Source of the DNA: Ephydatia muelleri
Taxonomy: Eukaryota; Porifera; Demospongiae; Spongillida; Spongillidae
Assembly (NCBI GenBank): GCA_013339895.1
Contig: JABACO010000005.1
Coordinates: forward strand, 5,528,528 to 5,592,527
Length of the DNA: 64,000 nucleotides
Direction: 5' to 3'
The notes under the pieces are model-generated. The model had not been told where the DNA came from and searched no databases. It saw only the letters and a list, made by a program, of their open reading frames with translations. This document shows positions 22,843 through 32,815 of this stretch, one piece after another. A program made the translations under genes and the position numbers. Every line of letters begins with the position of its first letter. Within the stretch, counting starts at the first letter, position 1.

Positions 22843-23330
22843 TGTAACGATGGCAACAGCTGTACGCATGAGCAACACTACTAGCGACACAGAGAACTGT
22901 AGTGCCGTGTGCATTAAAGAACAATAGTTGGCTGGTATATAATTGAGTGTATTGTATCATTTGTATGCGTAGGGTGAGAAACTATCATAAAGTTTGTAGT
23001 CTGTTTGGGACTGGGAGTGCGCTACAATTGGTGTCAGAAGTGGGATGGCTGAAGAAGAGAACATGGACACCTCTGGGGACCCGTTTCTGCGGGAGCAACC
23101 ACTGTTGTTGAAAGGGTTGTCTGAATGTCGCTTCGACCGCCTCCACGCTTTGGCGCTAAAGGCGATTGGAAGTGTGGTTATCAAGATTTGAAATGTATGC
23201 TACTCAGGCGAAGATTGCGAAGGATAGCTGGTCAAAGGAACTACTGTCGCTGTTAGAGGACGAGCCTTACCGCATTGTTACGCACCACGGGCTGGCTCAG
23301 ACGGGTGACTATGACGCGGTATGTGATTGT
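22843..23330 (+). mobile_element. Gypsy-type fossil, 5' part (LTR-like end and start of gag region)
   Basis: An LTR-like segment (22843-23026, TG...CA) is followed by a primer-binding-site-like phrase tggtgtcagaagtggga at 23029. The start of a gag-like region follows (EEENMDTSGDPFLREQPLL). It is then cut by the KADP block at 23331; the same element appears to continue at 33236. It is broken. Confidence 0.6.
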
Positions 23331-23626
23331 ACAAGTAAATAAAAACATTCTCTAACGAGAAAGTTGTTGGTATATAGGATTGACCAATGGTGGTGTAAAA
23401 AGCACGGAAACAAGAGTGACAGAAATTTGACTGGAAAATTGAAATAGGCCTATATTTAGCCCATTACTCTGGCATGTACTGTTACAACGTTAGTGTGCTA
23501 AATATAGGCCTATTTCAATTTTCCAGTCAAATTTCTGTCACTCTTGTTTCCGTGCTTTTTACACCACCATTGGTCAATCCTATATACCAACAACTTTCTC
23601 GTTAGAGAATGTTTTTATTTACTTGT
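23331..23626. repeat. Terminal hairpin of the second KADP element
   Basis: This is an about 296-bp palindrome with the same arms as 11995-12291 (gaaagttgttggtatatagg, ggaaaattgaaataggccta). Its outer edge abuts the retroelement sequence on the left. Confidence 0.85.
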
Positions 23627-23779
23627 TTCATCAGTTTTTTCCTCTGGCGTCTTTATAAGTGGTCACAAATTGATTTTAATTTTCAAAGGGAGGGAGGGAG
23701 GTTTAACATTTTAATAATAGAAATTATATGTATAGGAGTTCTAAATGTTATTTACTGTTCGGCCTTGTCCTCTATGTCT

Positions 23780-24120
23780 CCCCCAGCCTCTTCTATGGCC
23801 GCGGCGGCCTGGTTCTGGCCATGGGAGCCATGTGGGTGGTGGTGGCAGCGGCCAGGGAAGCAGCAGGCGAAGTGGTGGTGGGGGCACTGGTGTCAATACT
23901 GCTTGTGCCGGTGGTGGGGCTGGTGCAGGTAGCAATGCTCCTGCCTCTGCTGGTGGCGGCAGCTCTGCTGCTACTGCTGGTGGCGGTGGGGGCAGCTCTG
24001 CTGCTACTGCTGGTGGCGGTGGGGGCAGCTCTGCTGCTACTGCTGGTGGCGGTGGGGGCAGCTCTGCTGCTGCTGCTGCTGGTGGGGGCACTGCTACTGC
24101 TGGTGTAGTCGGGCAGCGCT
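23780..24120 (-). repeat. Pro/Ala minisatellite, second KADP element
   Basis: Units of gctgcccccaccgccaccagcagtagcagca on minus give ELPPPPPAVAA repeats, followed by a tail (SHGQNQAAAAIEEAGGDIED) comparable to copy 1. That tail keeps its acidic character in one frame in both copies, which favours that frame as the translated one. Confidence 0.75.
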
Positions 24121-24404
24121 GCTGCTGATTGTAGTCAAAACATTGTGTCAAAAGCTTTTTTTACATCAGATAAGGAAGCCTTTTTGTGCATCAGATTAAG
24201 GATGACACCCCAATATTCAATAGACAGGTCACAAAGGACAGTTGAGTCACTTTACATGTGAAGTGAATGGTTTTGTGCAGATCCCTTACATGCGTGCTGT
24301 ACACATGTTGCATGCACATCTTCCTATAGCTTTTTAATGCTAGTGCAATACAACATGCCACCTTTGGGTGGTAGTGGTAGTTTGGTGACCCCTGCGATAC
24401 CGCT

Positions 24405-24560
24405 TCCTCTCGGGTAGCTCTGCTGCTGCTGGTGGCGGGGGCAGCTCTCTGCTGCTGGTGGTGGGGGTAGCTCTGCTGCTGCTGGTGGTGGGGATGGGGG
24501 CAGCGCTGCTGCTACTGCTGGTGGCGGACGATAGGGGGGGCAGCACTGCATCTAGCGGCC
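24405..24560 (-). repeat. Second Pro/Ala minisatellite block
   Basis: CAG/CCC-rich units like those at 23780-24120 adjoin a duplicated exon piece. The start (agatgcagtgctgccccccc on minus) matches the array start in copy 1 at about 11455. Confidence 0.65.
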
Positions 24561-24817
24561 ATGGGGGCAGAGAGCCAGCAGTATGATACCCATACCTAAC
24601 TAAAATATCATTTTCTTCTAATTTCAATGCATTAACTTCCTGGATAGTGTTTAGCAATGACCCTGCTTTTGCTCTTCGTACACTCGCGGCCATGGGGGCA
24701 GAGAGCCAGCAGTATGATACCCATACCTAACTAAAATATCATTTTCTTCTAATTTCAATGCATTAACTTCCTGGATAGTGTTTAGCAATGACCCTGCTTT
24801 TGCTCTTCGTACACTCA
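24556..24817. repeat. 131-bp tandem duplication
   Basis: Two head-to-tail units, 24556-24686 and 24687-24817, both begin cggccatgggggcagagagc and end with cttcgtacactc. They duplicate part of exon 2 of the KADP gene and look very recent because the units are almost identical. Confidence 0.85.
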
Positions 24818-27800
24818 GTGCTTTAGAAACTAATGCATCTGCACCAATCTTACTTACTGCTGCACAGGCAGATCTTGTAACAACCTTTTGAGCTAGCAAT
24901 GGATGAGACTTACAAAAGGCATCATTTACTTCACTTAGAAGCTCACTATCCCTAAGAATAGCTTTTTCAAGACCACCATTATACTCCATTAGTGCATGAG
25001 ATTTGGGTTCATACAAGGAGTAGCTATATGGGAGAAGGATATAGTTGCAGTAATTTTCAGTGGCAAATGCAATTAAATTCATACACAGTTGCAGGCGGGC
25101 TGCCGTTGTACATCAGATAAGGAAGCCCTTTTGTACATCAGATTAAGGATGACACCCCAATATTAGGTCACAAAGAACAATATACAACAGTTGGGTCACC
25201 ATGACATGTGAACTGAATGGTTTTGTGCAGATCCCTTACATACATGTGTACTGTACACATGTTGCATGCACATCTTCCTATAGCTTTTTAATGCTAGTGC
25301 AATACAACATGCATGTCATGACATACCTTTGGGTGGTAGTGGTAGTTCGGTGACCCATGCGAAACCGCTTCCTCTCGGCAGCACGTTTAGCCAATCGGAC
25401 AGCGGGGGTCATTCCAATACCGATTCCTTTCAGATGCCTTAATGGCATCTGAATTGTCCTCGTATTTCTGCCTTTTAGCAGCGCGGTTCTCCTCGACGTC
25501 CTCTTGATATCGCTGCCTTTTAGCAGATTGCTTCGATTCAATATCTGCGTTGTAGCTGTCGCGTACAGAGGCCTTCTTCTTTTCGGGATGATGTAGCTCA
25601 GCTATAAGGTCAGCATGCGTAACTTTCAAGTCTCTCTCAATGCAGCCTAGACCAGATGATGAATGGTCTTCACTAACTACTGCATGCTCAACTCCATCCT
25701 CACTAAACAAATCTGACAAATTGTCCCTCATGCCCATAAATGGTATAAGCTCTTCAATATTCCCACTAGCGAGTGCTGAATCAATAGCCAAAATGGTCAT
25801 GTGACATTTGCGAGCTTTGTAAAGTAGCCTAGTGAAAGTCCGTAATGCAGGAAAGTGAGGCATAGCTGCCCTAATAATTCGCAATGGACTAGAGCATTCT
25901 GGAAGCTCACAATAAATAGGATGCCCAAGCTGTTCAATAAACCCAGAATGTGATATTTCAAAGTGACATCATAATGAACATGACCACACCCTGAATCAAG
26001 AGCATCAAGCCCAGCTCTGAGGTCTTCAATGGACTTTTGGAACAATGAATTTGTTTTTAACACTATTGCTACTTCTTCACTAGTGAGCTTGCGACACTCA
26101 TTTGTACATTTCCATTTCAAAGGGCGCATGGTGACCTTATCCCTGTCCTTTATCTCCTCTGCCACTACACACCTACCCGTGAGGTCTACTGGAATGGCTC
26201 CATGCTGTTTTTTGTGTGTGTACGAATTATCAAAGAAGTAAGGTTCAGCCCCAGCAGTATGAAACCTATGCCCGACTAAAATATCACTCTCTTGCAACTT
26301 CTTTGCATTAACCTTACGGATAGTTTTTAGCAGTGACCCTGCCTGTGATCTTCGTACACTGAGTGCTTTAGCAAGTAATGCATCTGCACTAATCTTACTT
26401 ACACTGCTGCACGGGCAGATCTTGTAACAACCTTTTGAGCTAGCAATGATGGCTATTGCAAAAAGCATTGTTTACTTCACTCAGAAGCTCACTATCCCTA
26501 AGAATTGCTTTTTCAAGCTTCACTCCATACTCTGCTAGTGTGCGAGAGTTGGGCTCAAACAGGGAGTAACTATATGGGAGAAGATAGGGTTGCAGTACTT
26601 TTATTTTACCATACATTATGCCTTATACATGTATCAAAACATTTCACCAATTGCGAATTACATGAATTATTTCATTTTCATGCAACTCAATTTTGGGTAA
26701 CACTTCTGTATACAAGTGTAGTGGACCTTTAGATTGACCCTTTACATGTACATGGGGGAACTTTTACTTGTGGGAAGCCTTACTGTACATCTGATAACAA
26801 TTAAACACAGCTGCAGCAAGGGGTGGATGCGCATGACTGACTTGTACTATACACACGTGTGTAGTCCTTTCTTTCAACATCAGATAACTAATGTACAATG
26901 TAACAGACACAGATGTAAGCACAAATCACCTTTTGTACAAACATTGACCTTTACCAGGGAACTGGGAAGCCTTACTGTACATCTGATAATATGTACAAGA
27001 AATGTGTTAATGTGTACATGACAGGAAGCCATGAGCAACTTACATTAGCACGTAAGAAAGCAGCCCTTAGACTTTAAATGCTACATACAGCATGCTATTT
27101 ATAACATACCTTTGGGTGGTAGTGGTAGTTCTACGACCCTTCCAATACCGACTCCTTCTAGCTGCCTTAATGGTAGCTGAATTGCCCCTGTATATCCGCC
27201 TTTTAGCAGCACGGTTCTCCTCGAGGCCCTCTCGATATCGCTGCCTTTTAGCAGCACGGTTCTCCTCGACGCCCTCTTGATATCGCTGCCTTTTAGCAGC
27301 ACGGTTCTCCTCGACGCCCTCTTGATATCGCTGCCTTTTAGCAGCACGCTTAGATGCAGCATTTGCGTTGTAGGTGTCGCGTACAGAGGCCTTCTTCTTT
27401 TCAGGGTCGGCCTTGTAGGTGTCGCGCACATAGGCCTTCTTCTTTTCTGGGTCGGCCTTGTAGGTGTCGGATCGCGTACAGAGGCCTTCTTCTTTTCTGG
27501 GTCGGCCATGTAGGTGTCGCGTACAGAGGCCTTCTTCTTTTCTGGGTCGGCCTTGTAGGTGTCGCGTACAGAGGCCTTCTTCTTTTCAGGGTCGGCCTTG
27601 TAGCGCGCTCGGGCTTTAGCCTTGTTCTCTTGTGATAAAATATCTTCTCGTTTTTGGAGGTATTCCGCTCGTTGCTTAGATCTCTTCTTTTGATTACGCG
27701 AAGGCATTTTTAGAAAAACAACTTCACTAGCCAAAGTAAGTAACGACTAAACTGCGATATAATAGGTGCACCAAATAAATTTAGTGCCTGTTGGAGTATT

Positions 27801-27830
27801 TATACTCCCTAAAATTATACATTTTATTAA

Positions 27831-27905
27831 CACCGGTTCCACGAGAAACGAGCATTTTTTTTGTAGAACACCATTTTTTGAAAAATAGTCGGAAACGGGT
27901 ATTTT
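27831..27905. repeat. Left terminal inverted repeat of the TTAA transposon
   Basis: It begins caccggttccacgagaaacg, continues to gagcattttttt, and includes gaaaaatagtcggaaacggg. Its partner is 32741-32815. Confidence 0.85.
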
Positions 27906-28144
27906 CCAGTTTAATAACATAATATGGTATTTCAACCCTCGCTGAGTATGCTGGCGATGTTTTTAACTTCTTGTCTAACTTTCAAACTTACCTGCATGCG
28001 TTTAAAGACACGCGGTTCATTATTTTTCATTTGTCGCGATACGAAAAATACACTTTTTTTTGAGGCTATTTTGTAATGATCTGATCATGCCGTTTCATAA
28101 CAATCGAACTTATTTGTATATTATAGCTTTCTTACGTTCAGAGT

Positions 28145-31100
28145 ATGTTCTGTTTGCTCACAAAACCGCCGAAAAACTTCCTTCACTGGTTCCCAGACCG
28201 TGATTACGAATACGTCATTGTTACTACATGTAAACAAATGTCGCTCGCTTGTTCAAGTACACATAAGAAACCCGTGTGTGACAAGTGCGATGCTGGGACT
28301 AATTGCACGAAGTGTTGTACATGCCAACCCCGTACACGTGGTCGCCCGAAGAAGGTTAGCGCAGTGCAGGAAACGCCTCAGGCTCAGCGATTAAATCCCA
28401 AGCGCCTTGCTACATGCACGTTACATTCTGCTGCTGAGCCGGATTCTGATCTTGATACGGCGCGTAATGAGGAATCCAGCAACGATGCGTCATCGCAAGA
28501 ACGCATTCGTCAGGTATTAAAGCTAATGGGTTGCGATGAGTACGAGAGTTGTGTACGAACGCTGCCTAGCATCGAAATTAGGCGGCATGCAGAATGCGCG
28601 AGTGACAAGGAGATCGACCACGCCAGTATGACCCGACTACAGAATGTATTTTGGAAGGGAATCAAGGCGTGGGCACATGTTCTTCTACCTAACTTGAGAC
28701 TCAATGAGGGCTCAAAAAAGGTATTCAACCTCCGATCTCTTGCTACTCCTGCTCATGAATCCACTCACATTGATACAGCTGATACCCATGTGAACACTCA
28801 AGTTGTAACCACCATCAGGGACATGCTATACGGAGAGAAACTGCTTACATCGTACAATTCCAGGATGCTTCTTGTGACCTTGGTGGATGTTCCGATATCA
28901 TATGTGGCATCTCTTTTGTCTCTCAGCAAACACTATGCAGCTAGGTTGATGTTCCAGGCTAAGATTGACAAGGCATACTTAGATCATGGCATTAAGATTC
29001 AACAATTCTGCAAAACACACTCTCGGGTTCCTAAGGATGTCATAGAATGCGCTGTTGAATTCATCTATTGTGAGGAAAACATCAGCAGGTTAGCATGGGA
29101 GGCTAAAAAGCGTGCTCCAAACAAAAGCCAGAAGTGGAGGAAGCTCGAGAATGTATTTGCCATGAGGTCTCTTGTTTTGAAGAAAGACATAGCCACAATG
29201 TATGATGAGTACGTTTCCAAGCAAAATGATGCATTACCTGGAAAGGCACACATAAGCAAATCGCTGTTTTACACCATTGTGAAACATATCACCGGTGGTG
29301 GTAAACAACAAGAGGCACGTGCTGGGGTGGATTACATCAAAGTAAATTTTCACATTGATAACTTTATCATTGTAGATAAAGTGATCGACGCACTTGCACC
29401 ACCATCAGATATAGACCAGACGTTGCGAAATGAGCTCTGTGGCCTCCGTAAAGATGTCTATACCTTTCTTAGCTACGGCTATGCCTTGCATGCAAGAGAA
29501 GGGGTGAAGTCATCAGAGATACATGACAACATGGAACATCAGTCTCAAGAACATGAAGCTTTGCAATTCAAAGCATATCAAGAGCTGGAAGAGTTGGTGT
29601 CACAGCCCGAAGATCTTGACCAACCAGCAATACAGGAGGCTATAGTTACCATGGTTAGAAGCCAGCTCAACTGTTGTGCTCAGGCCAATGGATCTGTGGT
29701 GGACCAGAGCAACAGTGCTACAACACACTCTCCTGTGTTTGCATTGGACCTGGTACCAAACAGGAAGCCCAACAAAAACCCAAAAGCTGGTGGTCGTCTT
29801 GAGTGCAGTGCCTGCCGAAGTCCTTTCCTATTCTTTGATAGGTTGAGGCATGTGGCTGTGACCAAACTTGATGTAAACCCTACCAGGCTGCCTGAAATAG
29901 CAGATTTACTTCTTGCCATACACCAATGCGAGCGTCGTTCATACAGGTATATGGCTCACGTAATGCAAGCTGCTCAACAGGCCTACAAAATGAAACTTGC
30001 CATTGCTGAGATGGACTCGAATACCGCCTACATAGTGTATGACTTCAAACAGAAGTTTCTAGCAAAGGGGTTTCGAGAAGGAGGCGACTCCTATTATGGT
30101 AAAAAAGGAATGTTGTGGTGGGGAGCTGGTGTTTTCATAAAGTCTGCCACTGCACAAGAGGACGTGACAAGCAGTCCACCTGCAAGTACTGATAAAAACT
30201 ATGTGGAGATAGATTTTAGTTCAGAAGAAACACGTTTGATGAATCAGTTGGAGGCTGTGCAGAACATAGAACAGGATGCTAATGTCGATGAAGGTGATGG
30301 TTGTGCTCTGAGTGAGGATGAGGCGGCAAATTGTGAAGAAGATGAGCATGAGTGGAGTGAAGGACATGAATGTATGTGGGAGGAGGAAAGTGAACAGAAG
30401 TTGGATGAGTTTATTCAGCTTGAAGGAGATAGGCATCAAATGGAGGATGAGGAGGGAATTCAGTTTGATTGGGATGAAGGACAAAGGTATGAGTGGGGTG
30501 AAAGAAGCGAGCATGAGGTAATATCTGAGCAAGGGTTGGGAGGTGAGGGAAGTAAGGATCTGGTGAGAGGTAAAGGAAGTGAGGATGAGGTAGGGGGTAA
30601 GAGAAATGAGAGTGATGTATGTGGTGAGGGAAGTGAGGATGATGTGTGGGATAATGATGCGGTATGGGGTAAGAGAAGTGAGGATGAGGTAAGGGATGAG
30701 CAACAGTTGGGAAGTGAGCAGGGCAGTCAGCATGACATGGGGGCTGATGTTGAACAAGAAAATGACCAACAAATTCTGCACTTCTTTGATTGTATTGTGC
30801 AAGGAGAGCAGAAATGTGATAGCAATATTGTTCTCTCATGCTTTGAGGCTGCACTGCATGCTTTGAGGTGTCAGTTTCCTCATGTGAAAAAGTTGATAAT
30901 CCAAAGCGACAATGCCAGAAATCTGGCTGGAAAGCAAACAAAACTACTTCTCCCTCACGTCTGTTCAGCTGCTGGTTTCAAACTAGTCGCATACTACCAT
31001 AATGAAGCTCAGAGTGGAAAAGATGTATGTGACACTCACTTTTCTCACCAACAGACACACCTTGAAGCATACTTGAAGCACGGTGATGGTGGGCGGAAGA

Positions 31101-32257
31101 TATCTACTCCAAAACAGCTGGCAGTGGCCTTGATGGAGAAGTCTATCACCAACACTACTGTGCTGCTGATAAAACCAAACTTCACTGCACCATATCGATC
31201 TGCTACGTGCCCTTCCATAAATGGGATCACTCAGTTCTATGCTGCTAAGTATACCACAACTGTTTTAAACCAGCAAACAGTTCTTTTTTACAATTGTCTT
31301 GGGCAGTCAATACCATCTCTTTGTGTAAATGTGCCGTCTTGCCATGCATTCTCACTCATTACCCCAATGGGTGAATATGGGATCAATTTCACAGGAGTAA
31401 CGGTGTTACTGAATAGTGACAGTGATGACGCAAGCACCAAGGTGAGGGTGGTGAAGAACCGGTACGCAAAGAGGGCAACATGTAGTAGCAACAAGGAGCT
31501 GCAGAGAATGGAAGAGAGACAAGAATACGAGGAGACAATGAGACAAATAAGAGCTGTTTATCCTCAATGTTCGCAGTGTTTCTATCACTACAAGTCCCAA
31601 AAATTGCTTGATAAGCATGTCTGTGGTGGAGAGCAGCAATGCCAGGATGCACTTAGTACTGCCATGAGGCATGCTGATAAACTTCTGGCACAAATGAACT
31701 TCACTATTTCTGGTGCTATTAATAAAGCATCTCACATTGGCGCAAGTGATGCAGTTACATTTGCAACGTTTGAGCCAAATTTTTATTCTGGATGGGCCTA
31801 CGTAAAGAGGAACATGCAACCAGAGCTCACAACAAGAGTGAAAACCATCATCAATGAATGCTGGAAAGCTGGGGAGAGCAAAGAGCAAGGTACAGCAAAA
31901 ATATCTGCTGATGGAGTATTTTCCAGACTTGAAGAGATGGAGAAGCAAAAGGCCATTAGATTAAGTGAGCTTCCTTTGTCAGGAAAAATTCGTACAGTGT
32001 ACCAAACTATTGGCCAGATGAGACAGGAGTCCATTTCTACTGGTGGATGCAAGCGTGTTAGTTCTCAATCTGAAGGTTTACATGGTACCAAGCAGAAGAA
32101 AGCTAGAGTTTCATTCGAGGAGCTCGACATTGCAAAGGACCTTTCTTTATGGAAGAAGCCTGAACTAGAGGCATATCTCTGCCATTATGGCATGAAGAAA
32201 TCTGGAAACAAGCCTGAGTTAATCAAACGCATCCAAGAGCACAAGATTACTGTATAG
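28145..32257 (+). CDS. Putative DDE transposase with Cys cluster, AT-hook, C2H2 and SAP
   Basis: The product is 1,370 residues in one exon. A Cys-rich cluster (45-60, CDKCDAGTNCTKCCTC) precedes an AT-hook (63-70, RTRGRPKK). A second Cys motif is near 548-552 (LECSACRSP). The likely RNase H-like core has D633 (VYDFKQKF; D624 close by), D922 (IIQSDNARNLAG) and E954 with D960/D963 (NEAQSGKDVCDTHFSH), giving 31 residues between the last two. Between D633 and D922 lies an about 180-residue acidic, partly repeated insert (about 691-872). A C2H2-like finger (about 1140-1160, CSQCFYHYKSQKLLDKHVC) follows, then a GWAYVKRNM block, then a C-terminal SAP domain (about 1326-1368, LSLWKKPELEAYLCHYGMKK). 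It sits inside matched inverted repeats, so it is the likely transposase. The superfamily was not identified. Similar GWA/SAP-type proteins are, from memory, scattered in cnidarian and fish genomes. Confidence 0.8.
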   Translation: MFCLLTKPPKNFLHWFPDRDYEYVIVTTCKQMSLACSSTHKKPVCDKCDAGTNCTKCCTCQPRTRGRPKKVSAVQETPQAQRLNPKRLATCTLHSAAEPDSDLDTARNEESSNDASSQERIRQVLKLMGCDEYESCVRTLPSIEIRRHAECASDKEIDHASMTRLQNVFWKGIKAWAHVLLPNLRLNEGSKKVFNLRSLATPAHESTHIDTADTHVNTQVVTTIRDMLYGEKLLTSYNSRMLLVTLVDVPISYVASLLSLSKHYAARLMFQAKIDKAYLDHGIKIQQFCKTHSRVPKDVIECAVEFIYCEENISRLAWEAKKRAPNKSQKWRKLENVFAMRSLVLKKDIATMYDEYVSKQNDALPGKAHISKSLFYTIVKHITGGGKQQEARAGVDYIKVNFHIDNFIIVDKVIDALAPPSDIDQTLRNELCGLRKDVYTFLSYGYALHAREGVKSSEIHDNMEHQSQEHEALQFKAYQELEELVSQPEDLDQPAIQEAIVTMVRSQLNCCAQANGSVVDQSNSATTHSPVFALDLVPNRKPNKNPKAGGRLECSACRSPFLFFDRLRHVAVTKLDVNPTRLPEIADLLLAIHQCERRSYRYMAHVMQAAQQAYKMKLAIAEMDSNTAYIVYDFKQKFLAKGFREGGDSYYGKKGMLWWGAGVFIKSATAQEDVTSSPPASTDKNYVEIDFSSEETRLMNQLEAVQNIEQDANVDEGDGCALSEDEAANCEEDEHEWSEGHECMWEEESEQKLDEFIQLEGDRHQMEDEEGIQFDWDEGQRYEWGERSEHEVISEQGLGGEGSKDLVRGKGSEDEVGGKRNESDVCGEGSEDDVWDNDAVWGKRSEDEVRDEQQLGSEQGSQHDMGADVEQENDQQILHFFDCIVQGEQKCDSNIVLSCFEAALHALRCQFPHVKKLIIQSDNARNLAGKQTKLLLPHVCSAAGFKLVAYYHNEAQSGKDVCDTHFSHQQTHLEAYLKHGDGGRKISTPKQLAVALMEKSITNTTVLLIKPNFTAPYRSATCPSINGITQFYAAKYTTTVLNQQTVLFYNCLGQSIPSLCVNVPSCHAFSLITPMGEYGINFTGVTVLLNSDSDDASTKVRVVKNRYAKRATCSSNKELQRMEERQEYEETMRQIRAVYPQCSQCFYHYKSQKLLDKHVCGGEQQCQDALSTAMRHADKLLAQMNFTISGAINKASHIGASDAVTFATFEPNFYSGWAYVKRNMQPELTTRVKTIINECWKAGESKEQGTAKISADGVFSRLEEMEKQKAIRLSELPLSGKIRTVYQTIGQMRQESISTGGCKRVSSQSEGLHGTKQKKARVSFEELDIAKDLSLWKKPELEAYLCHYGMKKSGNKPELIKRIQEHKITV

Positions 32258-32740
32258 CTACATTTGTATATACATGTATTTTGTCTTCGCGCATAACTGT
32301 ACGTGCACTGTTAACCTAGTATTCATTGTTGTTTTTCTTGCTCGATCGTCGCGCTCGCGGAGCGATGCTACTACATGTATTGAATTGAATAGCATTACAG
32401 AATACTTACGCGCATGCGTAGTTCATTGCCTCTCCTCCCCGGACCGTTATAAAATACTGACACTTTTCTAAAACTCGTCTTTTCTCTTGTGTAGTCCTTG
32501 AGAGCCATTCTCTCAGTATGAAATTAGCATAATTGGTCCACAAATTAGTTTATTCCATGTTTTTTGGCATGAAAAATCGAACAGAAAAAAAGTGTACCGT
32601 TATCGGTAAAAGCACTTACCGGGTTCACTTTACGTGAACGTAGTAAAACATACAAGGCAGACACAAAGCTGAAAATTACACCAAACATTATAAATATGAT
32701 TGGATTACAATAATATACACTATTTTTAACTTAAAACACG

Positions 32741-32815
32741 TTTCCGACTATTTTTCGAAAAACTCGGATCTACAAAACACCCCCTAAAAAATGCTCGTTT
32801 CTCGTGGAACCGGTG
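32741..32815. repeat. Right terminal inverted repeat of the TTAA transposon
   Basis: It ends ctcgtttctcgtggaaccggtg and contains gtttccgactatttttcg, the complement of the left inner motif. Confidence 0.85.

Larger units (their letters stand above)
24340..27707 (-). pseudogene. KADP-repeat protein gene, second copy, internally duplicated
   Basis: Exon 1 (27707-27110) starts MPSRNQKKRSKQRAEYLQKR and carries up to seven charged repeats (YKADPEKKKASVRDT; RYQEGVEENRAAKRQ), ending at a GTATGT donor. Exon 2 (about 26605-25600) contains the conserved block (SVSKISADALLAKALSVRR, MRPLKWKCTNECRKLTSEE, DSALASGNIEELIPFMGMRD). It then runs directly into PEKKKASVRDSYNAD of a second, partial exon 1 (25590-25330), its intron and a second exon 2 start (25082-24556). 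The fusion suggests unequal recombination between copies. The frame shifts in several places. The function is unknown; the charge suggests nucleic-acid contact, which is inference only. Confidence 0.55.
27831..32815 (+). mobile_element. Intact-looking DNA transposon, TTAA target duplication
   Basis: The element is 4,985 bp and is flanked by TTAA at 27827-27830 and 32816-32819. The ends CACCGGTTCCACGAGAAACG are perfectly inverted for about 30 bp, then share an inner motif aaaaatagtcggaaac after a short divergent gap (about 75-85 bp of terminal inverted repeat in total). One uninterrupted 1,370-codon frame (28145-32257) fills the interior. The paralogous leader in KADP copy 1 (gaagttaatttt, about 9825-9836) has the TTAA but not the insert, acting as an empty site. 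It looks whole and young. piggyBac and Kolobok also use TTAA, but the protein shows neither the piggyBac signature nor a THAP finger that I can see. Confidence 0.85.

Noticed and set aside
30221-30941. Long minus-strand frames opposite the transposase gene
   Set aside because: They are antisense to the acidic repeat; biased composition keeps them open, and no domain is seen.
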